This document shows, in pieces, positions 1 to 7,424 of a stretch of 41,064 nt of DNA. The notes under the pieces are model-generated. The model worked only from the letters and a program-made list of their open reading frames with translations, did not search any database and was not told the DNA's origin. Positions within the stretch are counted from its first letter, which is position 1. Each line of letters begins with the position of its first letter. The position numbers and the translations under genes are program-made. The DNA is taken from contig CAZART010000041.1 of assembly GCA_964487555.1 (NCBI GenBank), positions 1 through 41,064 of the forward strand, in the 5' to 3' direction. The stretch is from CAZART01 sp964487555. Its GTDB lineage: Bacteria > Bacteroidota > Rhodothermia > Rhodothermales > VXPQ01.

Positions 1-396
1 GACGTGACGCTCTGGAATATGCCGGACACGTACATTCAGGCAAACACGGTCGGCTATCCCTTCGATTACTTGGTTCCAGAGTCCGGAACTCCTGTGCTGA
101 CCGACGGCATTGCCCTCGTGAAGGACGGGCCGCACCTCGATGTCGGCGAGGCGTTCTACGAGTTCGTTACGAGCGAGAGTGCACTGGTGGACCAGGCCAA
201 CGTTTTCTTTCGCATTCCCGTTCGCACGGATATTTCTCCTGACCTCCTTCCGGAATGGATCACGCGCGTGGACGTTACACCGATGAGCATAGACTGGGAG
301 CGTCTGGACGACGAGGGGGCGGAGTGGATGCAGTATTGGGATGAACACATAAAAGGGCGAGGCGAGGATTATCTGCGCCAGCGAGGACTCGACTGA
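1..396 (+). CDS. ABC transporter solute-binding protein, C-terminal part (5' end outside window)
   Basis: The frame is open from the first base and ends in TGA at 394-396, so only about the last 131 residues are present. The pattern with ALVKDGPH, then EAFYEFVTSE, then FRIPVRTD is typical of the C-terminal lobe of family 1 extracellular solute-binding proteins, such as those binding iron or small organic ligands: the part where the bound protein lists late residues before the hinge helix. The signal peptide and ligand-binding N-terminal lobe are not visible, so the substrate cannot be named. A hairpin follows 36 bases after the stop. Family-level call is fairly secure; specificity is unknown. 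Confidence 0.75.
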   Translation, partial: DVTLWNMPDTYIQANTVGYPFDYLVPESGTPVLTDGIALVKDGPHLDVGEAFYEFVTSESALVDQANVFFRIPVRTDISPDLLPEWITRVDVTPMSIDWERLDDEGAEWMQYWDEHIKGRGEDYLRQRGLD

Positions 397-432
397 CGCT
401 TCCGGCCACGATCGCATCGGGAAAATACGACA

Positions 433-466
433 ACAGGGCCGGCTCCGCATTAGGAACCGGCCCTGT
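433..466. terminator. Hairpin between convergent genes, probable bidirectional terminator
   Basis: Arms ACAGGGCCGG (433-442) and CCGGCCCTGT (457-466) are perfectly complementary, with a 14-base loop. It lies between the stop of the solute-binding protein gene (+) and the 3' end of the coiled-coil gene (-). There is no strong T tract on either side, so its role as an intrinsic terminator is inferred from position and stem strength. Confidence 0.6.
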
Positions 467-541
467 CTCGCCCGCTCGACACCTTCTCCTCATCCTCTCT
501 CTTCGTCACCATTTGAGCGCCGAGCGAGAATGTTTGGGGGC

Positions 542-1009
542 TCACGTACGCATCGGCTCGCCGTCGCGGCGGGAGCGCGCAGGTACATCCGCCCTGAGAT
601 TGCCCAGCTGTTCTTGCAGCTCGAGGACTCTTCGCTCGTGTCGTTCGTCGCGCTCCATCAGTACCTGGTGTTCCTTGCGGATCTCGTGTATCTGTTCCTG
701 GAGCTCTCGCTGTGTGCTGTCGTGGGACGCTACCCGCGTCAGGCGTGCCTCCACGTCTTCACGCATATGATCGAGCGTATCACGTAACTCCGCGTGCGAC
801 CGCTCGTAGCGTTCGAAGCGATCTTCGAGCAGCCGATTGCGATCCTTCATGCTGTCGACCTCTGAGCGCAGGGCGGCGACCTCGTCCGTAACGCGCCGGC
901 CCGTGCCCGTCCCGCGCCGTGCCCGCAGCGCAAGAATGACGGCCGCGAGAGACATCACGAAAAGCACGCCGGCGATGATTGCGACAATAATCCAAGCATC
1001 CGGTGTCAT
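542..1009 (-). CDS. Hypothetical single-pass membrane protein with cytoplasmic coiled coil
   Basis: The protein (155 aa from the chosen start) begins with one hydrophobic helix, about residues 5-26 (IIVAIIAGVLFVMSLAAVIL), followed by basic residues RARRGTGTGRR. The rest is almost wholly charged heptad-like coiled coil, about residues 38-140. This resembles the architecture of PspB-like or divisome accessory proteins, but I do not recognise a family. An ATG at 1034-1036 would add nine residues; I prefer the one at 1007-1009 because GAGAGGG sits at Shine-Dalgarno distance before it and the longer start has none. It follows the PhoU-like gene on the same strand after about 150 bases. Confidence 0.65.
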   Translation of the reverse strand: MTPDAWIIVAIIAGVLFVMSLAAVILALRARRGTGTGRRVTDEVAALRSEVDSMKDRNRLLEDRFERYERSHAELRDTLDHMREDVEARLTRVASHDSTQRELQEQIHEIRKEHQVLMERDERHERRVLELQEQLGNLRADVPARSRRDGEPMRT

Positions 1010-1160
1010 TTGAATCCCTCTCTCATTATCTGACATCCCGTGGACGATCGGTTACGCCGCAGCCGGGCGAAGTTCGACGGGCGCCGTGCCGATGTTGTTA
1101 CGGCCGGCTCATCGAGCTCAGACGTAACGAGGGCGTCGGAAGTGTGAAGACGAGACCGGC

Positions 1161-1826
1161 CTACTTCTCCTTCTTAGGGCGATAGCCGATCTGGTGAAAC
1201 GGATTCGTCAACGTCGAGGCGATGTTCTTGAGATGGGCATTGACGCGTTTGAAGAAGCGCACAAGCATGATCAGGGCGACGAGGTCTCGCTTGATCGTCT
1301 CACTCTCACCGGCCAGGATCTCGTCGATCATGTCGTCGCACGTGTCCGACAGGTGACCGTAGTGTTCTAGCACAAAACGGGCCTTCGTCTCATCATCCTC
1401 TCTGAAAGCGGTGAGCGTGGCGTCGAAAAACACGTTCGTGCGCTCCCAGAGGTTGTTGAATCGTTGCGTGTATTCGCCAAAGTCCAGACGCCGCGGAATG
1501 ATCGTGATGATTTCGGCGATGTTCTTGTCGTAATCGCCGACTCGTTCCGTGTCGTCCACCACGGAGAGGAGGACGAGAGAGTAATATAAATCTTGCGTTC
1601 CCGTCAGGGAGAGATGCTCATAGACCTTTCGGCGAACGTCGCGATGCAGACGGTTCATCTCCTTATCCATCTTCTTGATGGTCTTGACGTCCTCCGGAGG
1701 CGAATCTTCTACGAGGGCGGTCGTCACGAGCTGGAACATCTCATGTCCCATATCGAGCATGCGCACAGTATCCTCGATGCATTCCTGAAGGAGGTTGGAT
1801 TTGGGTTTGCTTCTGAAAATATTCAT
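1161..1826 (-). CDS. PhoU-domain protein partnered with Na/Pi cotransporter
   Basis: A 221-residue all-helical protein with PhoU-like helices, including DTERVGDYDKNIAEI around residue 92, the PhoU family signature type (E/D-R-x-x-D-x-x-x-N-I). Single PhoU proteins of this kind commonly sit beside or fuse to Na/Pi cotransporters and are thought to modulate phosphate uptake; true PhoU links PstSCAB to the PhoR kinase, but no Pst genes are here. It starts 33 bases after the stop of the Na/Pi cotransporter gene on the same strand, so the two are probably co-transcribed and function together. The C-terminus is basic (RPKKEK). Confidence 0.85.
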   Translation of the reverse strand: MNIFRSKPKSNLLQECIEDTVRMLDMGHEMFQLVTTALVEDSPPEDVKTIKKMDKEMNRLHRDVRRKVYEHLSLTGTQDLYYSLVLLSVVDDTERVGDYDKNIAEIITIIPRRLDFGEYTQRFNNLWERTNVFFDATLTAFREDDETKARFVLEHYGHLSDTCDDMIDEILAGESETIKRDLVALIMLVRFFKRVNAHLKNIASTLTNPFHQIGYRPKKEK

Positions 1827-1859
1827 GGCTAAACCGGAGCGCTCTTGCGTCCGAAGAAA

Positions 1860-2972
1860 TCAGAAGATGAAGAAGGCCAGAGGAATCAGATATAAGAGGA
1901 TAAACACACTGATCACGATCGTCACGTTTCGTGCCGAGAGTCCGGCGAAATCACCGATTAGGCGCGCCGTACGAATGGGAAGGAAGCGCAACGGATAAAA
2001 TATGAGGATGCCGTATACGTTGAAGACCAGGTGGCCAAAGGCTACCGTCACCGCAACGGAATTGCCCGTCGCGAGGGCGGCGAGGAGGGCCGTCATCGTG
2101 GTACCGATGTTCGCGCCGAGCGTGAACGGGAAGATTTCGCGCAGCGTAAGCAAACCGGCGCCGGCCAGAGGCACGATGAGCGACGTCGAAACCGAGCTGC
2201 TCTGAACGAGCACCGTAAGGACGAGCCCGGCGAGAAACGTCGCATGGTCTTTCCCGAAGAGATATCGGTCGATTATCTTCTCCGCACGGTGCACAACGGC
2301 TGAGCGCATCGTTCGCACGAGCACCATGAGTGATACGAAGAGCAGAACGAGCGACAGGATCATCATGATCACCGCCGACGTCGGCGTCGTCCCTAGAAGG
2401 CCGTCAAGGGCGCTGATGGCGGGACTCACGATCATGTTTACGGGGTTAAACAGCTCCATCCCACCGAGATCGGCAAAGCCCGACTGAAGGATGACCGCGA
2501 CCTTTTGAATGGGATGAAACAGGAGCTCGATAGGAAAAAGAACGGCGACGCTCATGAGGTTGAAAACGTCGTGCACCATCGCGGCGGAAAGGGCCCGTCG
2601 AAATTCCACACGCCGCGTAGCATGGCCGAACGAGACGAGCGTGTTCGTCACCGTCGTGCCGATATTCGCACCCATAATGACGGGGATCGCCGTTTCCAGA
2701 GACAGTCCGCCTGCGGCTACGAGGCCGACCGTAACTGAAGTGGTTGTCGAGGAGCTCTGAATGAGGCTCGTAGCGAGCATGCCCAGAAATAGGCCAAGAA
2801 ACGGGTCTTCGGTCGTCTGCAGAAGAGTGACGGCGAGGTCCCTGCCGAACAGCTTGAACGCGTGTCCGAGCAGATTAATGCTCAGGATGAACACGTAGAG
2901 CGTCACCAGAAGGGTGAGCATCGTACGGAGCAAGCTTGGGCCGTGTGTTCCGTCGTGTGTTGCGGGTTCCAC
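1860..2972 (-). CDS. Na+/phosphate cotransporter (NptA/SLC34 family)
   Basis: An inner-membrane protein of 370 residues with the two inverted NaPi-II repeats: QSSSTTT (residues 72-78) followed by GANIGTT (101-107), and again QSSSVST near residue 262 followed by a second GANIGTT. These QSSS motifs line the Na+/phosphate site in the SLC34 family. About eight hydrophobic segments are visible. The frame starts with GTG at 2970-2972; no Shine-Dalgarno is seen, and the ATG at codon 18 is a possible alternative. It leads a two-gene unit with the PhoU-like gene. Some bacterial members carry a fused PhoU tail; here it is a separate protein. It imports inorganic phosphate with sodium. Confidence 0.9.
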   Translation of the reverse strand: MEPATHDGTHGPSLLRTMLTLLVTLYVFILSINLLGHAFKLFGRDLAVTLLQTTEDPFLGLFLGMLATSLIQSSSTTTSVTVGLVAAGGLSLETAIPVIMGANIGTTVTNTLVSFGHATRRVEFRRALSAAMVHDVFNLMSVAVLFPIELLFHPIQKVAVILQSGFADLGGMELFNPVNMIVSPAISALDGLLGTTPTSAVIMMILSLVLLFVSLMVLVRTMRSAVVHRAEKIIDRYLFGKDHATFLAGLVLTVLVQSSSVSTSLIVPLAGAGLLTLREIFPFTLGANIGTTMTALLAALATGNSVAVTVAFGHLVFNVYGILIFYPLRFLPIRTARLIGDFAGLSARNVTIVISVFILLYLIPLAFFIF

Positions 2973-3011
2973 GTTATGCGACGTTGATCAGCGGCAGCAT
3001 GATGGAAAGGA

Positions 3012-3027
3012 TAACAAAATTATAGGA
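3012..3027 (-). promoter_or_regulatory. Possible promoter -7/-10 element for the Na/Pi cotransporter unit
   Basis: On the minus strand the stretch reads CCTATAATTTTG. It contains a TATAAT and also TAATTTTG, which fits the Bacteroidota -7 consensus TAnnTTTG. It is about 45 bases before the GTG start, in a short AT-rich island of otherwise GC-rich DNA. No convincing upstream TTG element at the right distance, so this is only a candidate. Confidence 0.4.
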
Positions 3028-3051
3028 GGTGCGCGTGTGAATGTCGGAAGG

Positions 3052-3708
3052 TCAATCGAGGAGCACGCCGAGGCGATTCGCCAATTCCTCGAACGTATCG
3101 ATCGTGAAATGCGCCCCGGCGTCGTCAAGCGCGTCCCGCCGAAACGTCGTCGTCATCCCCGCGACGACGCATCCGGCTCCGAGCGCCGATTGGACGCCGT
3201 GCAGTGAATCCTCGACTACGAGGCAGTCCCCCGGGCCGATGCCGAGCCTTTCGGCCGTCTTGCGATAGGGCTGCGGATGCGGTTTCGGATTGATGATGTC
3301 TTCCGCCGTCACGATGACCTCGAAGTAAGGGGCCAGATCGAACTTCTCGAACGCGAATTGTTGATCCGAACGTACCGATGACGTCGTCAGGGCGATTCGG
3401 AACCGGCCGTGGACGCTTCGGATGAACGACAGCACGCCGGGTACGAGCGTCACGTCTTTTAAGAGCTTCCGATAGGCCACCTCCTTCGCCGCTACGAGTG
3501 TATCGACGTCACGAGCACCATGTCCATAGTCCAGGACGATGCGCGTAAAGACGTCTTGCTCGGTCATTCCCTTGAAGGTCGGCAAGGCCGAATCGGGCAC
3601 GTCAAGGTCGAATTCCCGAAATACCGTACGCTGCGCTTCCTCGTGCAGCGGCTCGGAATCGATGACGATGCCGTCCATGTCGAGAAGGATCGCTGAAACG
3701 TTCAGCAT
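3052..3708 (-). CDS. HAD-superfamily phosphatase/phosphomutase (PgmB/Gph-like)
   Basis: A cytosolic protein of 218 residues. Motif I is LLDMDGIVIDSE with nucleophile Asp10 and acid/base Asp12; motif II is the LTTSS segment near residue 110; the motif III lysine lies in INPKPHPQPY; motif IV is VVEDSLHGVQSA. A helical cap follows motif I (EPLHEEA and GMTEQDVF), as in subfamily IA enzymes such as beta-phosphoglucomutase, phosphoglycolate phosphatase and sugar-phosphate phosphatases. The family is clear but the substrate is not. It is upstream of the Na/Pi unit on the same strand, with a 79-base spacer that carries a possible promoter. Confidence 0.87.
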   Translation of the reverse strand: MLNVSAILLDMDGIVIDSEPLHEEAQRTVFREFDLDVPDSALPTFKGMTEQDVFTRIVLDYGHGARDVDTLVAAKEVAYRKLLKDVTLVPGVLSFIRSVHGRFRIALTTSSVRSDQQFAFEKFDLAPYFEVIVTAEDIINPKPHPQPYRKTAERLGIGPGDCLVVEDSLHGVQSALGAGCVVAGMTTTFRRDALDDAGAHFTIDTFEELANRLGVLLD

Positions 3709-3711
3709 GAG

Positions 3712-4120
3712 CAGATTTGTTGGATATGAGGAGAAGGCGACGTCATTTTCGAGTATGCAAGGTCATTTACGCGGATGCGCGCGACATGTGCGGAAGTGCA
3801 TGGTCGTTTTGGGAGCATGTGCGGTGATCTACGAGCGTTCGTGGACATTCGCGAGCCGCAACTTGCGAATGCCGCATCCGCNNNNNNNNNNNNNNNNNNN
3901 NNNNNNNNNNNNNNNNNNNNNNNNNNNNNNNNNNNNNNNNNNNNNNNNNNNNNNNNNNNNNNNNNNNNNNNNNNNNNNNNNTCCGCGTCCGCGCGAATTC
4001 TCGTCCGCACTTGCGGATGTCGCGTCCGGTCCTGCGGAGAGCATGCGCGGTCGATTTGCCAACATGCGCGGTCATTCTTGCGAGCAGGTGCGGTCATTTA
4101 CGGCCGGGCGACGCGATCGG
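3712..4120. repeat. Degenerate 20-22 bp tandem repeat array around assembly gap 1
   Basis: The whole non-coding stretch 3709-4097, except the 100 N, reads as imperfect units of 20-22 bases with a consensus close to GCGCGGTCATTTGCGAGCAT on the plus strand. Examples start near 3739, 3757, 3799, 4042, 4063 and 4085. Just after the gap the units include the pairs TCCGCA..TGCGGA, seen again beside gap 3. The last unit runs into the 3' end of the phosphodiesterase gene. No gene, promoter or terminator can be called in it. Confidence 0.8.
3882..3981. other. Assembly gap 1 (100 N)
   Basis: Exactly 100 N, a placeholder length. It interrupts the 20-22 bp repeat array, so the true number of repeat units is unknown. 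Confidence 0.97.
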
Positions 4121-5390
4121 GCTTCAGCATATCGTCGACTGCCTCGAGCCGCCCGTCGTTTTGGGCGGGTGCGAGTCCAAGAATTTCACAGACGAGCTCA
4201 TAGATGTGGATATTAAGGAAAGGCTCCGTTACGTAACCGCTTCGAAACGCCGGTCCACCGGCAATGAAGATGCCGCCCATAGACTCCAGCGCGTTATCGT
4301 AGCCGTGTGTTCCTCCGTTGAACCGGGAGGGATTCTCCTCGTACCGCCGGCGCGTTGAGAGAATCCACCCCTCGTCCGCGATTGCAAGAATCGGCGGCGT
4401 GCGAGGGTGGTCGGCCACATGGAAACGTTCCGGAATCCGAGCTTTTGCATAGGCGACCAGATGGTCGTGACCGTCGAGCGCGCCGGCCAGCGAATCTTCA
4501 TCGACGCCGGCCGGCGGATACATCATAAGTATCGGGCCGAGGTCGACGATGTGTGCGGCTTCCGGGTCGAAGAAATCATCGACGATGATAATTCGGTCCG
4601 GTGACGTCTCGGCCATGCCATGATCGGACGTGACGATAAGATTTACGTCTTCCTGCAGGCCGCGACGGGCGAGGCCGTTGACGAGGCGGCCGACGAGCGA
4701 ATCTACACCGGCCAGGGCCTCCGCAACTTCAGGTGCGTCCGGGCCGTGCCGGTGGCCGGCACCGTCCACGTCGCTGAAATAGAGGGTGATGAACGTCGGA
4801 CGTTCCGTCGCGGGAAGCTCGAGCCATTCGAACACCTGATCCACGCGTGCCTCGCCGGGAGTGCGTCCATCGTACTCGAACCAGTAGGTCGGCCTCATGT
4901 CCTGAATCGCGGCCTCGGAGCCGGGCCAGAAATATGTCGCAGCGACTTGCCCTTGCTTCTCCGCCGTCACCCACAGCGGCTCACCTCCCCACCATCGCTG
5001 ATCGGCGATCGCCTCCCGATTCGACAGGCTGAAGGAAGCATCCATCACGGGATCATACATCGTGTTCGAGATGACGCCGTGGTTCTCGGCGAAGAGGCCG
5101 GTGACGGTCGAATAGTGATTGGGAAAGGTCTTGGTAGGGAAGACGGGCGTCAGCCGCTCTGCGCGAACGCCCGAGGAGGCGAGCGACACGAGGTGCGGTG
5201 CGTCGTACTTTTCCAGAAAATCCCACCGAACTCCGTCGAGCGAAATCAGGATGACGGTAGGACGCAGGTCCACCTCGGGTTCCTGCATCTGACGCGCAGA
5301 GCTGCATCCTGTAGAAACTGCGCATCCACTCAAAAGCAGGACGGCAAGGAACAGCGCAATTCGGGCCGGATGATGGGGTTGATTGGGCAT
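4098..5390 (-). CDS. ENPP-type alkaline phosphatase-superfamily lipoprotein (nucleotide pyrophosphatase/phosphodiesterase)
   Basis: The precursor has 430 residues with a lipobox LSGC (Cys23), so it is probably anchored on the outside of a membrane. The catalytic layout is that of the type I phosphodiesterase/nucleotide pyrophosphatase family: metal ligand Asp52 in ILISLDGVRWD, the nucleophile Thr88 in PTKTFPNHYS, then DVDGAGHRHGP, TSDHGMAE and the late GTHGYDN histidine. These enzymes cleave phosphodiester or pyrophosphate bonds in nucleotides or phospholipid head groups; substrate cannot be set from sequence. The 3' end abuts the repeat array, and the last codons look partly like a repeat unit. 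A phosphate-scavenging role would suit the nearby Na/Pi transporter, but that is inference. Confidence 0.9.
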   Translation of the reverse strand: MPNQPHHPARIALFLAVLLLSGCAVSTGCSSARQMQEPEVDLRPTVILISLDGVRWDFLEKYDAPHLVSLASSGVRAERLTPVFPTKTFPNHYSTVTGLFAENHGVISNTMYDPVMDASFSLSNREAIADQRWWGGEPLWVTAEKQGQVAATYFWPGSEAAIQDMRPTYWFEYDGRTPGEARVDQVFEWLELPATERPTFITLYFSDVDGAGHRHGPDAPEVAEALAGVDSLVGRLVNGLARRGLQEDVNLIVTSDHGMAETSPDRIIIVDDFFDPEAAHIVDLGPILMMYPPAGVDEDSLAGALDGHDHLVAYAKARIPERFHVADHPRTPPILAIADEGWILSTRRRYEENPSRFNGGTHGYDNALESMGGIFIAGGPAFRSGYVTEPFLNIHIYELVCEILGLAPAQNDGRLEAVDDMLKPDRVARP

Positions 5391-5497
5391 GAATACTTCG
5401 TCTGGCGGAGAAATACGGCAGCTGCCGGTGCCGGATGCTCACGAAGATACTGCGAGCGTGCGACAAATCGCAGTGCGCAGGTGACGTCCAGGCTTCG

Positions 5498-5608
5498 TAA
5501 AGGCCGAAGAAGCAGACCGAGCTTCGGCCCGGCCGAAAACGTAGCCAGAGTCAGGTCCGCCCGAAGAAGTACCAGAGTGAGGTCCGCCCGAGGAAGTAGC
5601 CCGAGCTC
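5498..5608 (-). repeat. Tandem copies of the 3' end of the PLDc_N gene (27-29 bp units)
   Basis: The end of the PLDc_N reading frame (plus strand 5609-5630, encoding YYFFGRT) recurs downstream at about 5580, 5553, 5526 and 5499, spaced 29, 27, 27 and 27 bases. On the minus strand two copies still read YFLGRT and YFFGRT. The fourth and fifth copies are more worn. Several copies keep a TGA after GRT. Confidence 0.85.
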
Positions 5609-5879
5609 AGGTCCGGCCGAAAAAGTAGTAGAGAATACAGCCGACCACGGGGAAAAAGATGATCAAGAGGGCCCAGAGCACCTTGTTGCCCGTCGTCTTG
5701 CCACTGCCGGCGAGCTCGACCAGTGCAATGATGTCGAGGATGACGATGACCGTGCCGCAGCAGCCCAGCGTCCAAAAGTTACCGACACGCTCGAACAGGT
5801 TCGGGCCGCATCCGGCAAGGACGAGAGTGACCAGCATGAAGGCCAATCCGGAGGCGACGAGGTGAAGTTTCTTCTCCAT
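5607..5879 (-). CDS. PLDc_N-domain lipoprotein
   Basis: A 90-residue precursor: signal sequence with lipobox VLAGC, then GPNLFERVGNFWTLG, a first membrane helix (TVIVILDIIALVEL), a short loop GSGKTTGNKVLW and a second helix ALLIIFFPVVGCILYYFFGR. The two-helix unit with the P-V-x-G-x-x-x-Y-Y-x-x-G-R ending is the PLDc_N (phospholipase D N-terminal-like) domain, common as a stand-alone envelope protein of unknown role. The ATG at 5877-5879 is preferred over the one at 5945 because it gives a clean signal peptide. The 3' end is followed by tandem copies of itself, so the present stop may be one of several duplicated ones. Confidence 0.75.
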   Translation of the reverse strand: MEKKLHLVASGLAFMLVTLVLAGCGPNLFERVGNFWTLGCCGTVIVILDIIALVELAGSGKTTGNKVLWALLIIFFPVVGCILYYFFGRT

Positions 5880-6198
5880 ATGCTTATGCCAGGTGTCGAC
5901 GGGAGTTAGGGATACGGCGGCACGCGATCCCCAAAAGGAGCTCACCCTCGGCGCCGCCAGGGTGTCGATATATACAAATTGAACGACCGTGGTGCAGTAC
6001 GGCCGCCGAACGGTGAGGTTACGTTACTGAAAGTTTGACGGGCACGTCAACGGCGTGCGGTAAGGGGGATTCGCACGAGTCGACCCTACGGCGGCTTCGG
6101 AACTGCCGGGTGCGTACGCCGGTTGTAGCGGATCGTTTTAGAGCACGAAATCAGGTCCCAAAAACAGTCTACCGCGCCTGCTCCTTCTAGGGCCCATT
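5880..6198. other. Divergent intergenic region, no gene seen
   Basis: This 319-base stretch separates the PLDc_N gene (-) from dusB (+) and must hold promoters for both. An AT-rich island near 5970-5982 (TCGATATATACAAATTG) could serve the leftward gene. I find no convincing paired promoter elements, no RNA gene and no conserved small frame. Confidence 0.5.
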
Positions 6199-7275
6199 AT
6201 GAATATCGGACCGCTCTCATTCGGAAAGTACCCGCTCTTCCTCGCACCGATGGAGGACGTGAGCGATCCGCCGTTTCGCATACTTTGCAAACGGTTCGGG
6301 GCGGATATGCTGTACACCGAGTTTATCTCCACGGGCGGACTCATCTATGACGCGGACGATTCCCACCAAAAGCTGGACATCTACGAAGAAGAGAGGCCGG
6401 TCGGCATTCAGATCTTCGGCGGCGACGTAGAGCAGGTTCGGGAATCCGTGCCGATCGTCGATCGAGCAAATCCCGATCTCATCGACATCAACTTCGGCTG
6501 CCCGGTAAAGAAAGTCGTCTGCAAGGACGGCGGCGCCGGTATCCTTCGGAATCTACCGAAAATGCTGAAGATCACCGAAGCCGTGCTCGATACCGCGTCG
6601 CGCCCCGTAACGGTGAAGACGCGCCTCGGCTGGAACGAGCAATCGATCAAAATCCTCGACGTCGCGCGGATGCTGGAGGCCGCCGGCATCCAGGCGCTGT
6701 CGGTCCACGCCCGAACGCGAGCGCAGATGTACAAAGGCGACGCACGGTGGGAGTGGCTCCGTCGAATTAAGGAGGAGGGCGTACGTAATATCCCGCTCAT
6801 CGGCAATGGAGATGCCACGGATCCCGAAAAGATCAGGGAGATGTTCGACGAGACCGGTGTCGATGCCGTCATGATCGGTCGTGGTGCGATCGGTAATCCT
6901 TGGATATTCCGGGAGGCGAAGGCCTTTCTGGAGACGGGTGAGCTACCTCCGCCTCCGGAGTGGAAAGAGCGACTGTCTGTCGTGGCCGAGCATCTCACGC
7001 TGAAATGCGAATGGCTCGGCGAGCGAAAGGGCGTCCTCGAAATGCGCCGCATGTACGGCGGCTATTTTAAAGGCTTTCGCGACGCATCGAACCTGCGCGC
7101 CGAGCTGATGAAGCAAGACACGCGCGACGGCGTGCTCGAAGTGCTCATGAACTTCAGGGAAGACGAGCCGGACGTCCGCATCGCCGTGACATCCCTGGCT
7201 GAGAAACGGAAGGTCAGACCGGTCAGCGCCATCAAGAAGCCGGAGCTGCCCCCGCGATTGGCGGGCGCGGCATAG
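6199..7275 (+). CDS. dusB: tRNA-dihydrouridine synthase DusB
   Basis: An FMN-dependent cytosolic enzyme that reduces specific uridines of tRNA to dihydrouridine using NADPH. The 358-residue sequence opens with the TIM-barrel strand PLFLAPMEDVSDPPFR, then YTEFIS and the hallmark DINFGCPVKKVV containing the conserved Cys101, KTRLGW, SVHARTRAQMYKG, and the phosphate-binding VMIGRGAIGNPWIF. The C-terminal helical domain (MRRMYGGYFKGFRDASNLRAEL) is of DusB type. It is somewhat longer than the usual 320-330 residues, the surplus being the basic, proline-rich tail. That tail (RLAGAA and TAG stop) forms the first unit of a tandem repeat that continues past the gene. Confidence 0.95.
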   Translation: MNIGPLSFGKYPLFLAPMEDVSDPPFRILCKRFGADMLYTEFISTGGLIYDADDSHQKLDIYEEERPVGIQIFGGDVEQVRESVPIVDRANPDLIDINFGCPVKKVVCKDGGAGILRNLPKMLKITEAVLDTASRPVTVKTRLGWNEQSIKILDVARMLEAAGIQALSVHARTRAQMYKGDARWEWLRRIKEEGVRNIPLIGNGDATDPEKIREMFDETGVDAVMIGRGAIGNPWIFREAKAFLETGELPPPPEWKERLSVVAEHLTLKCEWLGERKGVLEMRRMYGGYFKGFRDASNLRAELMKQDTRDGVLEVLMNFREDEPDVRIAVTSLAEKRKVRPVSAIKKPELPPRLAGAA

Positions 7276-7412
7276 AGAGCCGGAGCGGCTCGCGCGCTCG
7301 GCGGGCGCGGCGTAGAATGCCGGAGCGGCCTTCGCGCGTTCGGCGGGCGCGGCGTAGAAAGCCGGAGCGGCTCGCGCTTCGCGCTCGGCGGGCGCCGTAT
7401 AGAAAGATTCCG
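7260..7412 (+). repeat. Tandem copies of the dusB 3' end, including its stop codon
   Basis: Four units begin with GGCGGGCGC at 7260, 7300, 7342 and 7387 (spacing 40, 42, 45 bases). The first contains the last five codons and TAG of dusB. Units 2 and 3 keep GGCGTAG in the same place and share the following GCCGGAGCGG. The fourth is shortened. They fill most of the gap between dusB and the convergent DUF445 gene. Confidence 0.9.
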
Positions 7413-7424
7413 GGCCCCGGAACG

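Noticed and set aside
4620..5909. 429-codon plus-strand frame opposite the phosphodiesterase gene
   Set aside because: It is antisense to a gene with clear catalytic motifs; its product is low-complexity and Arg-rich with no recognisable domain.
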